From contig NZ_WWER01000001.1 of assembly GCF_009857885.1 (NCBI RefSeq), positions 620,001-684,000 of the forward strand: a stretch of DNA of 64,000 nt, given 5' to 3'. This stretch comes from Pusillimonas sp. TS35 (lineage in GTDB: Bacteria > Pseudomonadota > Gammaproteobacteria > Burkholderiales > Burkholderiaceae_B). This document shows, in pieces, positions 25,485-34,875 of this stretch. Position 1 is the stretch's first letter, and each line of letters opens with the position of its first letter. The position numbers and the translations under genes are program-made. The notes under the pieces were generated by a model. That model saw nothing but the letters and a program-made list of their open reading frames with translations, was not told the DNA's origin and did no database searches.

Positions 25485-26366
25485 TCAGTAATTGACCTTG
25501 CGGTCGATATAGCGAAACTGCACGACGGTGAGTGCAATCACGATCAGCATGAGGATTACGGACTGTGCGGCGGATGAGCCAAGATCCAGGCCTTTGAAGC
25601 CGGCGTTGTACACCTTGTAGACCAGGATGGAAGTGTCGGTACCCGGACCGCCCTGCGTGATGATGTCGATAATGGCGAAGGTGTCGAAGAACGCGTAGAT
25701 CACATTGATGATCAGCAGAAAGAAGGTGGTGGGCGACAACAGGGGAAAGACGATCGTCCAGAACCTGCGCCGCGGGCCGGCGCCATCAATCGCGGCTGCT
25801 TCGATCAGCGAGCGTGGGATGGCCTGGAGCCCGGCGAGAAAGAAAAGAAAGTTGTAGGAAATCTGCTTCCAGACGGCGGAGATCACGACCAGTGTCATGG
25901 CATCGTTGCCGTTCAGGCGTGGGTTCCAGCCTATGCCAAGCTTACTGAGCATAACGGCGAGGATGCCAACGGAAGGCGAGAACAGGAACAGCCAGAGCAC
26001 CCCTGCCACCGCTGTGGCGACGGCGTAGGGCCAGATCAGAAGGGTTTTATAGACGCCGGCCGCCTTGACGGCGCGGTCTGCCATGACGGCCAGCAACAAC
26101 GAGATGGCGAGCCCTAGTATGGCAACAAGCAGCGAAAATACCGCAGTGATGCGGAATGAATCGGTGTAGTCGCTGCTGGACAGGAGGTCTGCGAAGTTTG
26201 CCAGGCCCACGAACTGTGACGACAGGCCGAACGGATCTTCGAGATGAAAGGACTGCCACAGCGCCTGGCCGGCAGGCCAAAAGAAAAACACAACCGTTAC
26301 CGCCAGTTGCGGAAGCAGCAGGAGATAGGGCAGTACTTTATGGGTGAAGACGACGCGTTTTTCCAT
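25485..26366 (-). CDS. ugpA: sn-Glycerol-3-phosphate ABC transporter permease UgpA
   Basis: A 293-residue MalF-class permease with six predicted membrane segments and the EAA loop [27 protein letters not shown]. The N-terminus ([20 protein letters not shown]) and the C-terminal [10 protein letters not shown] are typical for UgpA. It forms the channel with UgpE. A 203-base gap with strong inverted repeats separates it from ugpB upstream. Confidence 0.95.
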   Translation of the reverse strand: MEKRVVFTHKVLPYLLLLPQLAVTVVFFFWPAGQALWQSFHLEDPFGLSSQFVGLANFADLLSSSDYTDSFRITAVFSLLVAILGLAISLLLAVMADRAVKAAGVYKTLLIWPYAVATAVAGVLWLFLFSPSVGILAVMLSKLGIGWNPRLNGNDAMTLVVISAVWKQISYNFLFFLAGLQAIPRSLIEAAAIDGAGPRRRFWTIVFPLLSPTTFFLLIINVIYAFFDTFAIIDIITQGGPGTDTSILVYKVYNAGFKGLDLGSSAAQSVILMLIVIALTVVQFRYIDRKVNY

Positions 26367-26450
26367 GCGGCGAATTGTAGTCCTGGTATAAGAGGCCCGG
26401 GGAAGTGCGCATGCCTTGTTTGTGACGGGCCAGCCCCTGCGTTGGTGGTG

Positions 26451-26507
26451 GCGGGGTTCGCAGCCGCCCGTTCGGGCGCGGCGGTATGGTGCGGGCGGCT
26501 ACCCCGC
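26451..26507 (-). repeat. Intercistronic hairpin between ugpB and ugpA
   Basis: GCGGGG (26451-26456) and AGCCGCCCG (26462-26470) pair with CGGGCGGCT (26492-26500) and CCCCGC (26502-26507), with internal mismatches. It sits between the binding-protein gene and the permease gene, a common place for structures that protect the binding-protein mRNA and lower downstream expression. Confidence 0.65.
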
Positions 26508-26569
26508 ACAGCAAGCACGCACCGGCGAAAGTGGCGCCGGCGAATGCGCGCTTGCGGCGGGCGCCTGGC

Positions 26570-27877
26570 TTACTTGACGCTCTTCTCGAAGCGCTCGAGC
26601 AGCTCGTTGCCGCGCTTGTTCATGTTGGCCAGGCCTTGCTCGGCGGAAACCTTGCCAGCAAAGATGTTTTCCATTTCACCATCCTCGATCTCACGGATCT
26701 GCGGCAGATAGCCCAGACGGATACCGCGCGAATTGGTGGTGGTGGTGGCGTCCAGCTGCTTGACGGCGATATCGGTGCCCGGATTTTTTTGGTAGTAGCC
26801 GGACTCTTGCGTCAGCTTGTAGCCTGCCTTAGTGACTGGCACGTAACCCGTGGCCTGGTGCCATTGCGCTGCTTTTTCGGGGCTGGACAGGAACTTGAAG
26901 AAGGCCGTCACGCCTTTGTAGACCTCGGGCGACTTTTTGGCAAAGACCCACAGCGACGCACCGCCGATGATGGAGTTCTGGGGCGCGCCCTTGACATCGT
27001 CGTAGTAGGGCAGGAAGGATGTACCGAAGGCGAAGTTGCCGGTTTTGATAATGTTGGCGCGATTGCCGCTGGAACCGGTGAACATGCCGCACTTGCCGGA
27101 GGTGAACAATGCGTTGGGTGCATCGCCGCGGCCGCCGTAGGTGAACGTGCCTTCTTTGGACATGCGGGCCAGATTGCTCAAATGGCGCACGAACAGCGGA
27201 TTGGTCAGCGCCAGGCGAGCCTGCGGGCCGTCGAAGCCGTTGTTATGCGTGGCATAGGGGATGTTATGCCAAGCGGCAAAGTTTTCGAGCTGTATCCACG
27301 ACGGCCAAGAGGTGGTGTAGCCGCATTCCATGCCGGCGGCACGCAGCTTCTTGGCGGCTTCTTCCACTTCCTTCCAGGTGCGGGGCGGTTTTTCGGTGTC
27401 GAGCCCGGCCTTCTTGAAGGCATCTTTGTTGTAGTAGAACACGGGCGTGGAACTGTTGAACGGCATCGAAATCAGCTGGCCGTCGGTGGTGGAATAGTAG
27501 CCCGCCACGGCACCCAGGAAATCGGCAGGATTGATGGCGCTGCCGGCCTTCTCGGACATTTGCTGGACGGGCTGGATTGCACCCTTGGCGTTCATCATCG
27601 TTGCCGTGCCCACCTCGAAAACCTGCAGAACATCCGGCGCGTTGCCGGCGCGGAAGGCAGCAATGCCCGCGTTCATTGACTCGCCGTAATTGCCCTTGTA
27701 GGTACCTTGCACTACGTAATCGGACTGGCTCTTGTTGAACTCGTTGATCAATTCATTGACGCGGTCGCCGAGCGCGCCTTCCATGGAGTGCCAAAAAACG
27801 ATGTCAGTTGCTGCATTTGCGGTGCCGGTATGGGCGAAGGCGGTAACCAGGGCAAGGGCAATCAATTTTGCGCGCAT
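26570..27877 (-). CDS. ugpB: sn-Glycerol-3-phosphate periplasmic binding protein
   Basis: A 435-residue periplasmic protein. The signal peptide ends near GTANAATDIVFWHS; DIVFWHSMEGALGDRVNELINEFN and the later TSGKCGMFTGSSG and GGASLWVF segments are typical of UgpB. It binds glycerol-3-phosphate and related phosphodiesters as a carbon and phosphate source. It is first in ugpBAEC and a three-repeat Pho box lies 57 bases before its ATG, so phosphate starvation should induce the whole operon. Confidence 0.95.
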   Translation of the reverse strand: MRAKLIALALVTAFAHTGTANAATDIVFWHSMEGALGDRVNELINEFNKSQSDYVVQGTYKGNYGESMNAGIAAFRAGNAPDVLQVFEVGTATMMNAKGAIQPVQQMSEKAGSAINPADFLGAVAGYYSTTDGQLISMPFNSSTPVFYYNKDAFKKAGLDTEKPPRTWKEVEEAAKKLRAAGMECGYTTSWPSWIQLENFAAWHNIPYATHNNGFDGPQARLALTNPLFVRHLSNLARMSKEGTFTYGGRGDAPNALFTSGKCGMFTGSSGNRANIIKTGNFAFGTSFLPYYDDVKGAPQNSIIGGASLWVFAKKSPEVYKGVTAFFKFLSSPEKAAQWHQATGYVPVTKAGYKLTQESGYYQKNPGTDIAVKQLDATTTTNSRGIRLGYLPQIREIEDGEMENIFAGKVSAEQGLANMNKRGNELLERFEKSVK

Positions 27878-27933
27878 TTATTTTCTCCGTTGTGGGCTGG
27901 CCGAGAAGGCGGCTGGCCGTGTGGACGCAAGTT

Positions 27934-27962
27934 TATGACCGGTCTATGACTTTGATGTGACT
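27934..27962 (-). promoter_or_regulatory. Pho box of the ugp operon (three tandem repeats)
   Basis: On the minus strand three 7-base units, AGTCACA, AGTCATA and GGTCATA, repeat with an exact 11-base period (plus-strand starts 27956, 27945, 27934). This is the PhoB arrangement (CTGTCAT-like units separated by 4 bases). PhoB control of ugp is established in E. coli. Confidence 0.85.
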
Positions 27963-28037
27963 GTAACGATATTATGTTGCCGGGGTCAATCGTCTTCTTG
28001 TCGCAGCCCGCTGTCAACATCACTGTCGGCTTCGGCC

Positions 28038-28066
28038 ATGGCACGGCGTCCGCGGGCGCCTACAAT
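28038..28066 (+). promoter_or_regulatory. Possible sigma-70 promoter of proC
   Basis: ATGGCA (28038-28043) and TACAAT (28061-28066) are separated by 17 bases. The -10 is good and the -35 modest. The start would lie about 90 bases before the proC ATG. Confidence 0.4.
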
Positions 28067-28082
28067 AGCGGCGTTGCGGGAA

Positions 28083-28116
28083 CCCGGTTGTGCGGCGCGC
28101 CCGCCGTATAACCGGG
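28083..28116 (+). repeat. Hairpin in the proC leader
   Basis: CCCGGTT (28083-28089) pairs with AACCGGG (28110-28116), with an inner CGGCG/CGCCG stem. It lies in the probable 5' leader of proC, 46 bases before the start codon. Confidence 0.45.
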
Positions 28117-28161
28117 CAACCCGTCCGGCATCGTTACATCGGTATATCTCTAGGTGAAAAC

Positions 28162-28998
28162 ATGACCAGCAAAGCAATGACGCTCGCCTTCATCGGCGGG
28201 GGCAATATGGCGAGCGCCCTGGGCGCAGGCCTGATCGGCAAGCGCTGCGGCGCGCATGATGTCCACGTGATCGACCCCAACGAAGCGGCGCGCGAGCGTT
28301 GGCGCAAGCAGGGCACGACAGTGGCGGCCGCCGCGGATGAAACACTCGCCAGCCGAAACGTATGGATTCTGGCGGTCAAGCCGCAGTCGCTCAAGGAGGC
28401 CGTGCTGGCATGCAAGCCTTGGTTGCGCGAGGATACCCTGGTCATCAGCATTGCCGCCGGCATTTCCGCCGCGACGCTGTCTCGGTGGCTGGGCGAACCT
28501 GAGCGGCCCTGGACACGATTGGTGCGCTGCATGCCCAATACGCCCGCCCTGATCGGCGAGGGGGCCACAGGCGTCATGGCGCTCAAAGGCGTTACCCAGG
28601 AAGACCGCGCGGTAGCCCAGCAGATGCTGGGCGCCGTGGGCAAGGTTGTGTGGGTCGACACAGACGCTCATATCGATGCCGTGACAGCGCTGTCAGGCAG
28701 CGGGCCGGCCTATGTGTTCCTGTTTCTCGAAGCCCTCATACAAGGCGGCGTGGCGCAAGGCCTGACGCCCGAGCAAGCTCGCACCTTGGCGTTCGCCACG
28801 CTCGCGGGCGCCACCGAGCTGGCAGCGCTGTCGCCCGAGCCGCTGGCCACCCTGCGCGACCGCGTAACGTCCAAAGGCGGCACCACAGCTGCTGCGCTGG
28901 ATGTGTTCGGCCGCGAAGGGTTTTCCGGCATCGTCATGCAGGCCATGGATGCGGCCCGGGATCGTGCGGCCGACATGTCGCGGGAGCTGGCAGACTGA
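28162..28998 (+). CDS. proC: Pyrroline-5-carboxylate reductase
   Basis: Last step of proline synthesis: reduces pyrroline-5-carboxylate with NAD(P)H. 278 residues with the N-terminal Rossmann motif LAFIGGGNMASALGAGL, VKPQSLKE, MPNTPALIGEGATG, and the C-terminal catalytic/dimer region ALSGSGPAYVFLFLEAL and TSKGGTTAAAL. The ATG at 28162 gives the family length. It stands alone between ugp and liv operons. Confidence 0.96.
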   Translation: MTSKAMTLAFIGGGNMASALGAGLIGKRCGAHDVHVIDPNEAARERWRKQGTTVAAAADETLASRNVWILAVKPQSLKEAVLACKPWLREDTLVISIAAGISAATLSRWLGEPERPWTRLVRCMPNTPALIGEGATGVMALKGVTQEDRAVAQQMLGAVGKVVWVDTDAHIDAVTALSGSGPAYVFLFLEALIQGGVAQGLTPEQARTLAFATLAGATELAALSPEPLATLRDRVTSKGGTTAAALDVFGREGFSGIVMQAMDAARDRAADMSRELAD

Positions 28999-29244
28999 TC
29001 TGCCGATCCGCCGGTCATCGCCCGCCCGCGGCACCGCAAGGGTAGACCCTGCTGGCGCCGCTTGGCGGTACGAAGCTCTGCGAAAGAATTTGTAAGGGGT
29101 TATACGTAGTGACAGCCTTACAGCGGATAGTCAGAATACGCATGCCGATCAAGGCGGAAGCTAATAACAATGGCTTGCCGTTCTATACGCGAGCCCGCAA
29201 GATGGGCCGCGCGCATGACGGCAGGCCCAACCGGAGAAGCGGGC

Positions 29245-30366
29245 ATGAGTTTCAGTAAACGTGTAACACCCCTGGTCCTGGCGGTTGCAGCCATGGCTGC
29301 CTACGGCACTGCCAGCGCCGCAGACCCGATCAAAATCGGTATTCCCCAGCCCATGACGGGCCCGGCCACCCAATACGGCGACCAAATCCAGGCCGGTGCG
29401 CTCACCGCTATCGACGCGATCAACGCGGCGGGCGGGGTGAAGGGCCGTAAACTCGAGCCGCTGCTGATCGATGACGGCTGCGAACCCAAGCAGGCAGTGC
29501 CCGCCGCCAATCGTGTCGTCAATGCCGGCGCCAAGTTCGCAGTCGCCCATGCCTGCTCCGGCACTACCGTACCGGCGGTCAATGTCTACGAACAGGAAGG
29601 CATCGTAGCCATCACGCCGGGGGCTACTTCGCCGCTGGTCACCGACACCATCCGTCCGCACTATTTCTTCCGCACCATCGGCCGCGACGATCAGCAGGGC
29701 CCGTTTGCCGCCGAATACATCGCCTCGCACCTCAAGCCCAAGTCCGTCGCGATTCTGCACGACAAGCAGACCTACGGTACTGGCGTGGCCACCCAGGTCA
29801 GCAATGCGCTCAAGAAGGCCAATGTCAATGTGGCCATGTTCGAGGGCATCAATGTGGGTGACAGCGACTACTCCGCGGTCATCACCAAACTCAAGGCGCT
29901 GAACCCTGATCTGGTCTACTTTGGCGGCTACCACGCCGAACTCGGTCTCTTGCTGCGCCAGGCGCGTGAGCAGGGCTTTAAAAACCAGTTCATGGGTCCT
30001 GAAGGCGTGGCCAATAAAGATTTGGTGGCGATCGCCGGCCCAGCGGTCGAGAACCTGTTGGTGACGCTGCCGGCCGACTTCACTAAATTGCCGGCCAACA
30101 AACCGGTGCTCGAGCACTTCAAGACAAGCAAGCGCAGCCCCGACGGCGCATTTACCTTCCCGGCCTATGCGGCGGTGCAGATCATTGCGCAAACCATCGG
30201 TGCCGTGGGCGAAGACCCCGTCAAGGGCGCCGACTACATGCACAAGAACACCTTTGATACCGCGATCGGCAAGGTCGAGTACGACGAAAAGGGTGATCTG
30301 AAGCATTTCGAGTTTGCGGTCTTCAAGTGGGACGCCAAGGGCAACCTCGAGCAACTCAAACTCTAG
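29245..30366 (+). CDS. livK: Branched-chain amino acid binding protein LivK
   Basis: A 373-residue periplasmic binding protein with a signal peptide ending near ASAADPIKIG. The type I fold has the ligand-site CSGTT and the same landmark stretches as the orphan paralogue at 22054. It is first gene of livKHMGF; a 109-base gap separates it from livH. A GGAG lies about 10 bases before the ATG at 29245; upstream in-frame codons would place residues before the signal peptide, so they were rejected. Confidence 0.95.
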   Translation: MSFSKRVTPLVLAVAAMAAYGTASAADPIKIGIPQPMTGPATQYGDQIQAGALTAIDAINAAGGVKGRKLEPLLIDDGCEPKQAVPAANRVVNAGAKFAVAHACSGTTVPAVNVYEQEGIVAITPGATSPLVTDTIRPHYFFRTIGRDDQQGPFAAEYIASHLKPKSVAILHDKQTYGTGVATQVSNALKKANVNVAMFEGINVGDSDYSAVITKLKALNPDLVYFGGYHAELGLLLRQAREQGFKNQFMGPEGVANKDLVAIAGPAVENLLVTLPADFTKLPANKPVLEHFKTSKRSPDGAFTFPAYAAVQIIAQTIGAVGEDPVKGADYMHKNTFDTAIGKVEYDEKGDLKHFEFAVFKWDAKGNLEQLKL

Positions 30367-30475
30367 TTATAAGCAGTGGCCGCCCGCCCTGACGATCAAC
30401 CAGGGCGGCTGCATATCATCCTGCGACGTTTTTGCACGGCCGGCTGCCGCGCTGCCCACCGGACCTCCGTTCCCT

Positions 30476-31402
30476 ATGTCTGACTTTCTTCCCCAGTTGA
30501 CCCAGCAGCTCTTCAACGGGCTTTCATTGGGCGCGATCTACGCGCTCATCGCCATCGGCTACACCATGGTGTACGGCATCATCGGCATGATCAACTTCGC
30601 GCACGGTGAAATCTACATGATCGGCGCTTATGTCGGCCTGGTTACGCTCTCGGCCATTGGTGTGAACAGCGGCTTGCCGCTGCCCTTCATTATTCTTGCC
30701 ATGCTGGTCGTCGCTATTGCGGTTACGGCTGTCTATGGCTACGCCATCGAAAAAGTCGCATACGCGCCGCTGCGGGGCGGGCCGCGTCTGGTGCCGCTGA
30801 TTTCGGCCATTGGCATGTCGATTTTCCTGCAGAACTGGGTGGCGATTGGCCAGGGCGCGCGCGACGTCGCTGTACCGGCTTTGGTTACCGGCTCGGTGCA
30901 GTTCGACATGGGCTCTGATTTTATCGTTACCGCGCCGTATTCGCGCATCATGATCATCGTAGTAACGGTGCTGCTGATGATCGGTCTGTCTTTGTTCATC
31001 AAGTATTCGCGCCTGGGCCGTGCTTCGCGTGCATGCTCTCAAGATCTGCGCATGGCCAATCTGCTTGGCATCGACACCAACCGGATCATATCCTTTACCT
31101 TCATCATCGGTGCCATGCTTGCCGCTGTAGGCGGTGTGCTTATCGCCCTGGCCATTGGCAAGCTCAATCCCTTCATCGGTTTTCTGGCCGGCATCAAGGC
31201 CTTCACGGCGGCGGTACTCGGGGGGATAGGCAGCATTCCCGGCGCCATGCTCGGCGGGGTTCTTCTGGGTTTGGCCGAGACCTTTGCCGCCGCCTATATT
31301 TCATCCCAGTACAAAGATATCGTCGCCTTCGGGCTGCTGGTGTTCATTCTACTGTTCAGGCCCACAGGCCTGCTGGGCAAACCCGAAGTGGAAAAAGTGT
31401 GA
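30476..31402 (+). CDS. livH: Branched-chain amino acid ABC permease LivH
   Basis: A 308-residue inner-membrane permease, about eight to nine helices. It begins [43 protein letters not shown], the hallmark LivH start, and ends [38 protein letters not shown] is the conserved cytoplasmic-loop region. The stop overlaps the livM start (TGATG), showing translational coupling. Confidence 0.96.
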   Translation: MSDFLPQLTQQLFNGLSLGAIYALIAIGYTMVYGIIGMINFAHGEIYMIGAYVGLVTLSAIGVNSGLPLPFIILAMLVVAIAVTAVYGYAIEKVAYAPLRGGPRLVPLISAIGMSIFLQNWVAIGQGARDVAVPALVTGSVQFDMGSDFIVTAPYSRIMIIVVTVLLMIGLSLFIKYSRLGRASRACSQDLRMANLLGIDTNRIISFTFIIGAMLAAVGGVLIALAIGKLNPFIGFLAGIKAFTAAVLGGIGSIPGAMLGGVLLGLAETFAAAYISSQYKDIVAFGLLVFILLFRPTGLLGKPEVEKV

Positions 31403-32631
31403 TGGGCAACAATCTGAAGAATGCGTTCATCGCGGCTATTGTGGCCGGTATTGTGATTGCGCCCATATTTGGCGTGAATATCGTGCGCCGGGGTATGGAT
31501 TCCACCCTGCAGCCAGAATGGGGGGTTCTGTTGTCAGGCGTCGGCATCGTGTTCGTGTTTCAATTGCTGGTGCGGCCGGCCCTGGCGCGGCTTTTCGCAC
31601 ATAAGGCCAAGAAGCGCACGCTGCCGGCCATGCCCGAATCCATGCGGCGCGGGCTTATCCTGCTGCTGATCGCAATTGCCCTGATCTGGCCGATGTTCAC
31701 GGGCCGCGCGCAAGTGGATATTGCCACCTTGGTGCTGATCTACGTGATGCTGGGCCTGGGCCTGAACATCGTGGTCGGGTTTGCAGGCCTGCTCGACCTC
31801 GGTTTCGTCGGCTTCTATGCGGTGGGTGCCTATACCTATGCGCTGCTCTATCATTGGGCAGGCTGGGGTTTTTGGCAGGCCTTGCCGCTGGCCGGAGCGA
31901 TGTCGGCCACATTCGGCTTCTTGCTGGGCTTCCCTGTGCTGCGCCTGCGCGGCGACTACCTCGCCATCGTCACGCTGGGCTTTGGTGAAATCATCCGTCT
32001 GCTGCTGATCAACCTCTACAGTTTCACGGGTGGTCCGGATGGTATCTCGGGCATCCCCAAGCCCTCGGTGTTCGGCTTGCCCATGGTGCGCCGCGCGCCC
32101 GAGGGGGTTACCACTTTCCACGACTTCATGGGCTGGCAATACAACACCCAGGATGTTGTGGTGTTTGTTTACCTGATGGCTTTGGCCCTGGCACTGTTTA
32201 CCCTGTTCGTCTCCAATCGGGTGATACGCATGCCCATCGGCCGCGCCTGGGAGGCGCTGCGCGAAGATGAGATCGCCTGCCGTTCGCTGGGCCTGAACCC
32301 CACGCGCATCAAGCTGTCCGCGTTTACCATGGGCGCGATGTTCGCCGGTTTCGGTGGCGCTTTTTTTGCCGCGCGCCAGGGTCTGGTCAATCCTGAGTCT
32401 TTCACCTTCATCGAATCCGCGCTGATCCTGGCCATTGTAGTGTTGGGCGGCATGGGCTCACAGGTAGGGGTTATATTGGCGGCCGTTGTGCTGACGGTGG
32501 TGCCGGAGATTGCGCGCGAATTCGCTGAATACCGGATGATGATTTTTGGTTTGGTCATGGTGTTGATGATGATCTGGCGGCCGCAGGGTCTGCTGCCCGT
32601 CAAGCGCCCACATGTGGAGCTCAAGGCATGA
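31402..32631 (+). CDS. livM: Branched-chain amino acid ABC permease LivM
   Basis: A 409-residue permease; an N-terminal extension of about 100 residues with two to three helices precedes the conserved core ([70 protein letters not shown]). That extension is typical of LivM in proteobacteria. Its start overlaps the livH stop and its end overlaps the livG start by four bases (ATGA). Confidence 0.96.
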   Translation: MGNNLKNAFIAAIVAGIVIAPIFGVNIVRRGMDSTLQPEWGVLLSGVGIVFVFQLLVRPALARLFAHKAKKRTLPAMPESMRRGLILLLIAIALIWPMFTGRAQVDIATLVLIYVMLGLGLNIVVGFAGLLDLGFVGFYAVGAYTYALLYHWAGWGFWQALPLAGAMSATFGFLLGFPVLRLRGDYLAIVTLGFGEIIRLLLINLYSFTGGPDGISGIPKPSVFGLPMVRRAPEGVTTFHDFMGWQYNTQDVVVFVYLMALALALFTLFVSNRVIRMPIGRAWEALREDEIACRSLGLNPTRIKLSAFTMGAMFAGFGGAFFAARQGLVNPESFTFIESALILAIVVLGGMGSQVGVILAAVVLTVVPEIAREFAEYRMMIFGLVMVLMMIWRPQGLLPVKRPHVELKA

Positions 32632-33395
32632 GCGATGTTCTACTCGAAGTGTCCGGGCTCAGCATGCGTTTCGGCGGGCTGCTCGCCGTGGATCAGGTGC
32701 AGTTCGATGTCAAGAAAGACGAGGTTTTCGCCATTATTGGGCCCAACGGCGCGGGTAAAACCACGGTGTTCAACTGCGTGGGCGGTTTCTATAAGCCTAC
32801 CGCCGGCGCCATCCGCATGGCGGGGCACGAGATTACCGGCCAACCCAGCCACAAGGTAGCCCTGCACGGCTTGGTGCGCACCTTCCAGAACGTGCGCCTG
32901 TTCAAGCAGTTGACCGTGCTGGAGAACCTGCTGGTCGCGCAGCACTCGCAAATGGAAACCAACCTGCTGTGGGGCTTGCTCAAGACACCGCGCTACCGAG
33001 CCTCGGAAGCGAAGGCGCTGGAGCACGCGGGGCAATGGCTGGATTTCATGGGCATACGCGAGTATGCCAACCGCGAGGCTGGCAACCTGGCATACGGCCA
33101 CCAGCGCCGGCTCGAGATCGCGCGCTGCATGATCACCCGGCCGCGTCTGTTAATGCTGGACGAGCCCGCGGCTGGCCTGAACCCGCAAGAAAAGCGTGAA
33201 CTGCAGGCGCTGATCGACCAACTGCGGCGTGAGTTCGACGTAGCCGTACTGCTTATCGAGCACGACATGAGCTTGGTCATGGGCGTGTCGGATCGCATCA
33301 TGGTCATGGAGCAGGGCAGGCCCATCATGACTGGGCTGCCCGAAGCAGTGCGCAGCGATCCACGCGTCATTAAAGCTTATCTGGGGGAAGAGTAG
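32628..33395 (+). CDS. livG: Branched-chain amino acid ABC ATPase LivG
   Basis: A 255-residue ATPase. Walker [23 protein letters not shown] is the Q-loop; the signature is degenerate, [14 protein letters not shown], as usual for LivG; Walker [17 protein letters not shown]-loop [10 protein letters not shown]. It pairs with LivF on the LivHM channel. Its stop codon overlaps the GTG start of livF. Confidence 0.96.
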   Translation: MSDVLLEVSGLSMRFGGLLAVDQVQFDVKKDEVFAIIGPNGAGKTTVFNCVGGFYKPTAGAIRMAGHEITGQPSHKVALHGLVRTFQNVRLFKQLTVLENLLVAQHSQMETNLLWGLLKTPRYRASEAKALEHAGQWLDFMGIREYANREAGNLAYGHQRRLEIARCMITRPRLLMLDEPAAGLNPQEKRELQALIDQLRREFDVAVLLIEHDMSLVMGVSDRIMVMEQGRPIMTGLPEAVRSDPRVIKAYLGEE

Positions 33396-34096
33396 TGCTC
33401 AAGCTGGAAAACGTGCATACGCACTATGGCGCGATCCAGGCTCTGGATGGCGTGTCGGTCGAGGTGAACAAGGGCGAAATTGTCACGCTTATCGGGGCCA
33501 ATGGCGCCGGCAAAACGACACTGCTGATGACGGTGTGCGGGACGCCGCATGCCAGTAGTGGCACAGTCAGTTTCCTCGACCAGGACATCACCCGCTGGGA
33601 CACGCATAAGATCATGCAGCGCGGTATCGCCATCTCGCCGGAGGGGCGGCGGGTGTTTCCCGATCTGACGGTATCGGAAAACCTGCAGATGGGTGGTTTC
33701 TTTCTCAAGAAAACAGAGATCGAACAGGGCCTGGAACATGTCTATGGCTTGTTTCCGCGCCTGCGCGAGCGCGCCACTCAGCGTGCTGGCACCATGTCGG
33801 GCGGCGAGCAGCAAATGCTCGCGATCGGGCGCGCGTTGATGACGCGGCCGCAGTTGCTGTTGCTCGATGAGCCAACGCTGGGCCTGGCCCCGCTGATCAT
33901 TGCGCAGATATTCGACATCATCCGCACCATCCGGGCGCAGGGCGTTACTGTGTTCTTGGTGGAGCAGAATGCCAGCAAGGCGCTGGCTGTGGCCGACCGC
34001 GGCTATGTGCTGGAAAATGGCAAGGTTGTGTTGCACGACACAGGTGCAAACTTGCTGGTCAACGATAACGTGCGGCGTGCGTATCTGGGCGGCTGA
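33395..34096 (+). CDS. livF: Branched-chain amino acid ABC ATPase LivF
   Basis: A 233-residue ATPase with Walker A GANGAGKTT, signature MSGGEQQMLAIGRALM, Walker B LLLLDEPTLGLAP and H-loop FLVEQNASKAL. The start is GTG at 33395, overlapping the livG stop by one base. It is the last gene of the liv operon; a convergent GST gene follows after 123 bases. Confidence 0.96.
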   Translation: MLKLENVHTHYGAIQALDGVSVEVNKGEIVTLIGANGAGKTTLLMTVCGTPHASSGTVSFLDQDITRWDTHKIMQRGIAISPEGRRVFPDLTVSENLQMGGFFLKKTEIEQGLEHVYGLFPRLRERATQRAGTMSGGEQQMLAIGRALMTRPQLLLLDEPTLGLAPLIIAQIFDIIRTIRAQGVTVFLVEQNASKALAVADRGYVLENGKVVLHDTGANLLVNDNVRRAYLGG

Positions 34097-34219
34097 TCGA
34101 CGACCGGTGATTCGCTGTTATTGGCAAGGAGGCCTGGCATCGGTATGCATGGGCGGGTCTGTTCCATCGGGCGCGCATGCGGCATTCACCCCACGCGCGC
34201 CGCCAGTCAAGCCGTTTCC

Positions 34220-34828
34220 TCAGGCCAAGCCTTCCGTCTTCAGTGCGGCCTGCACACCGGCGTCGGCTTCCATGCGGGCCGAGAACGCCGCCAGGTTTTT
34301 CAGGTGGCCGATGTCGATATTCTTGCCCTTGGCCCAGCGCAGCAGCGTGTACAGGTAAGGGTCAGCAATCGAGCGGCTGCCCGAGACCCACTGCTTGCCT
34401 TCCAGTTGCTGATCGACCACGGTGAATAGTGCTACCAGCTTGGCGCTGCTGTTGGCAATGAGTTCTTTCCGGCCTGTTTCGTCCTGGACCAAGCGAGGCG
34501 CGGCGAAGACATCACCAAACGTTCGATGCAGATCGGCATTGCACAGGCCCAGCCAGCGACGCATTTCGGCGCGCTCGCGTACGTCTTCGGGCACCAGGCC
34601 TGCTTCGGGGCTTAGCTCGGCCAGGTATTCCAGAATGGCCGCGCTTTGTGTCAGGGTGCTCTCACCGTCTGTAAGCACGGGTACCGCGCCCAGCGGGTTT
34701 AGCGCAAGGTAGGCGGGCTGCTTGATTTCCTCGCGGCTGACGCGCTGCGTTTCGTACGGCTTGCCTATCCATTCGAGCGTGATGTGCGAAGCCAGGGAGC
34801 AGGCACCGGGCATGTAATACAGTTTCAA
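34220..34828 (-). CDS. Glutathione S-transferase, beta class
   Basis: A 202-residue cytosolic GST. The N-terminal thioredoxin-like domain begins MKLYYMPGACSLASHI, with Cys10, the mixed-disulfide cysteine that defines bacterial beta-class GSTs. NPLGAVPVL holds the cis-proline, LTQSAAILEYLAE the glutathione gamma-glutamyl contact, and IADPYLYTLLRWA the C-terminal helix N-cap motif. Roles include peroxide and xenobiotic detoxification. It lies 47 bases downstream of the S9 peptidase start's opposite end, on the same strand. Confidence 0.93.
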   Translation of the reverse strand: MKLYYMPGACSLASHITLEWIGKPYETQRVSREEIKQPAYLALNPLGAVPVLTDGESTLTQSAAILEYLAELSPEAGLVPEDVRERAEMRRWLGLCNADLHRTFGDVFAAPRLVQDETGRKELIANSSAKLVALFTVVDQQLEGKQWVSGSRSIADPYLYTLLRWAKGKNIDIGHLKNLAAFSARMEADAGVQAALKTEGLA

Positions 34829-34875
34829 ATCAAATCTCCTTGGAATGACAGCGGATTGCCTTGGGGCGGGGTGCC

